DNA from: Clostridiales bacterium
Lineage (GTDB): Bacteria > Bacillota > Clostridia > Oscillospirales > Oscillospiraceae
Reading direction: 5' to 3'
DNA: 5,609 nucleotides
NCBI GenBank assembly: GCA_003525905.1
Contig: DQIA01000114.1
Location: 1 to 5,609 of the forward strand
The position numbers were made by a program, and so were the translations under genes. The notes beneath the pieces are model-generated. The model saw only the letters and a list, made by a program, of their open reading frames with translations. It searched no databases and had not been told where the DNA came from. Positions 5,582-5,609 of the stretch are shown in pieces (position 1 is the first letter of the stretch; each line of letters begins with the position of its first letter).

Positions 5582-5609
5582 GCGGGGAGAAACGAGCAGC
5601 GGCGCAAAC

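Noticed and set aside
5584..5589. GGGGAG after the Cys-rich gene as a ribosome site for a following gene
   Set aside because: No ATG, GTG or TTG occurs in the remaining 20 nt of the window, so spacing does not fit; no terminator is visible there either.

Overview
This window looks like chromosomal DNA of a GC-rich member of the Clostridia, most likely in or near the Oscillospiraceae (Ruminococcaceae). The reasons are strong G/C preference at third codon positions, clear AGGAGG-type ribosome binding sites, an mltG-U32 gene order like that of Bacillota, and a clostridial form of thymidylate kinase. The assignment is an inference from sequence character, not from a database match.

Layout: positions 4529 down to 28 hold five tightly packed genes on the minus strand. 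In transcription order they are a WecG/TagA/CpsF-type glycosyltransferase, a dTMP kinase, a DJ-1/PfpI-family protein, the lytic transglycosylase MltG, and a U32-family protein of the TrhP tRNA-hydroxylation type. Gaps are 3 nt and 3 nt, then two 8-nt start/stop overlaps, so they almost certainly form one operon. A good vegetative-type promoter (TAGACA, 17 nt, TGG-TAAAAT) lies just upstream at 4566-4594. At the extreme left, 11-28 is a hairpin plus T-run oriented to end a convergent plus-strand gene outside the window.

The 248-nt divergent intergenic region (4530-4777) carries the operon promoter, an extended imperfect palindrome of about 70 nt (about 4686-4757, centred on 4721), and a plus-strand sequence resembling a mother-cell sporulation promoter (GCACATT-N13-CATACTAT, 4617-4644).

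The only plus-strand gene (4778-5581) encodes a 267-residue protein with 18 cysteines and no signal peptide or membrane segment. It resembles an uncharacterised family of clostridial proteins. The Cys content, the sporulation-like promoter and the palindrome in its presumed 5' leader make this the part of the window most worth following up. The operon itself is ordinary in content: envelope polymer synthesis and peptidoglycan termination (glycosyltransferase, MltG), DNA precursor supply (Tmk), stress/repair (DJ-1) and tRNA wobble modification (U32). No CRISPR array, transposase, RNA gene or defence system is visible.
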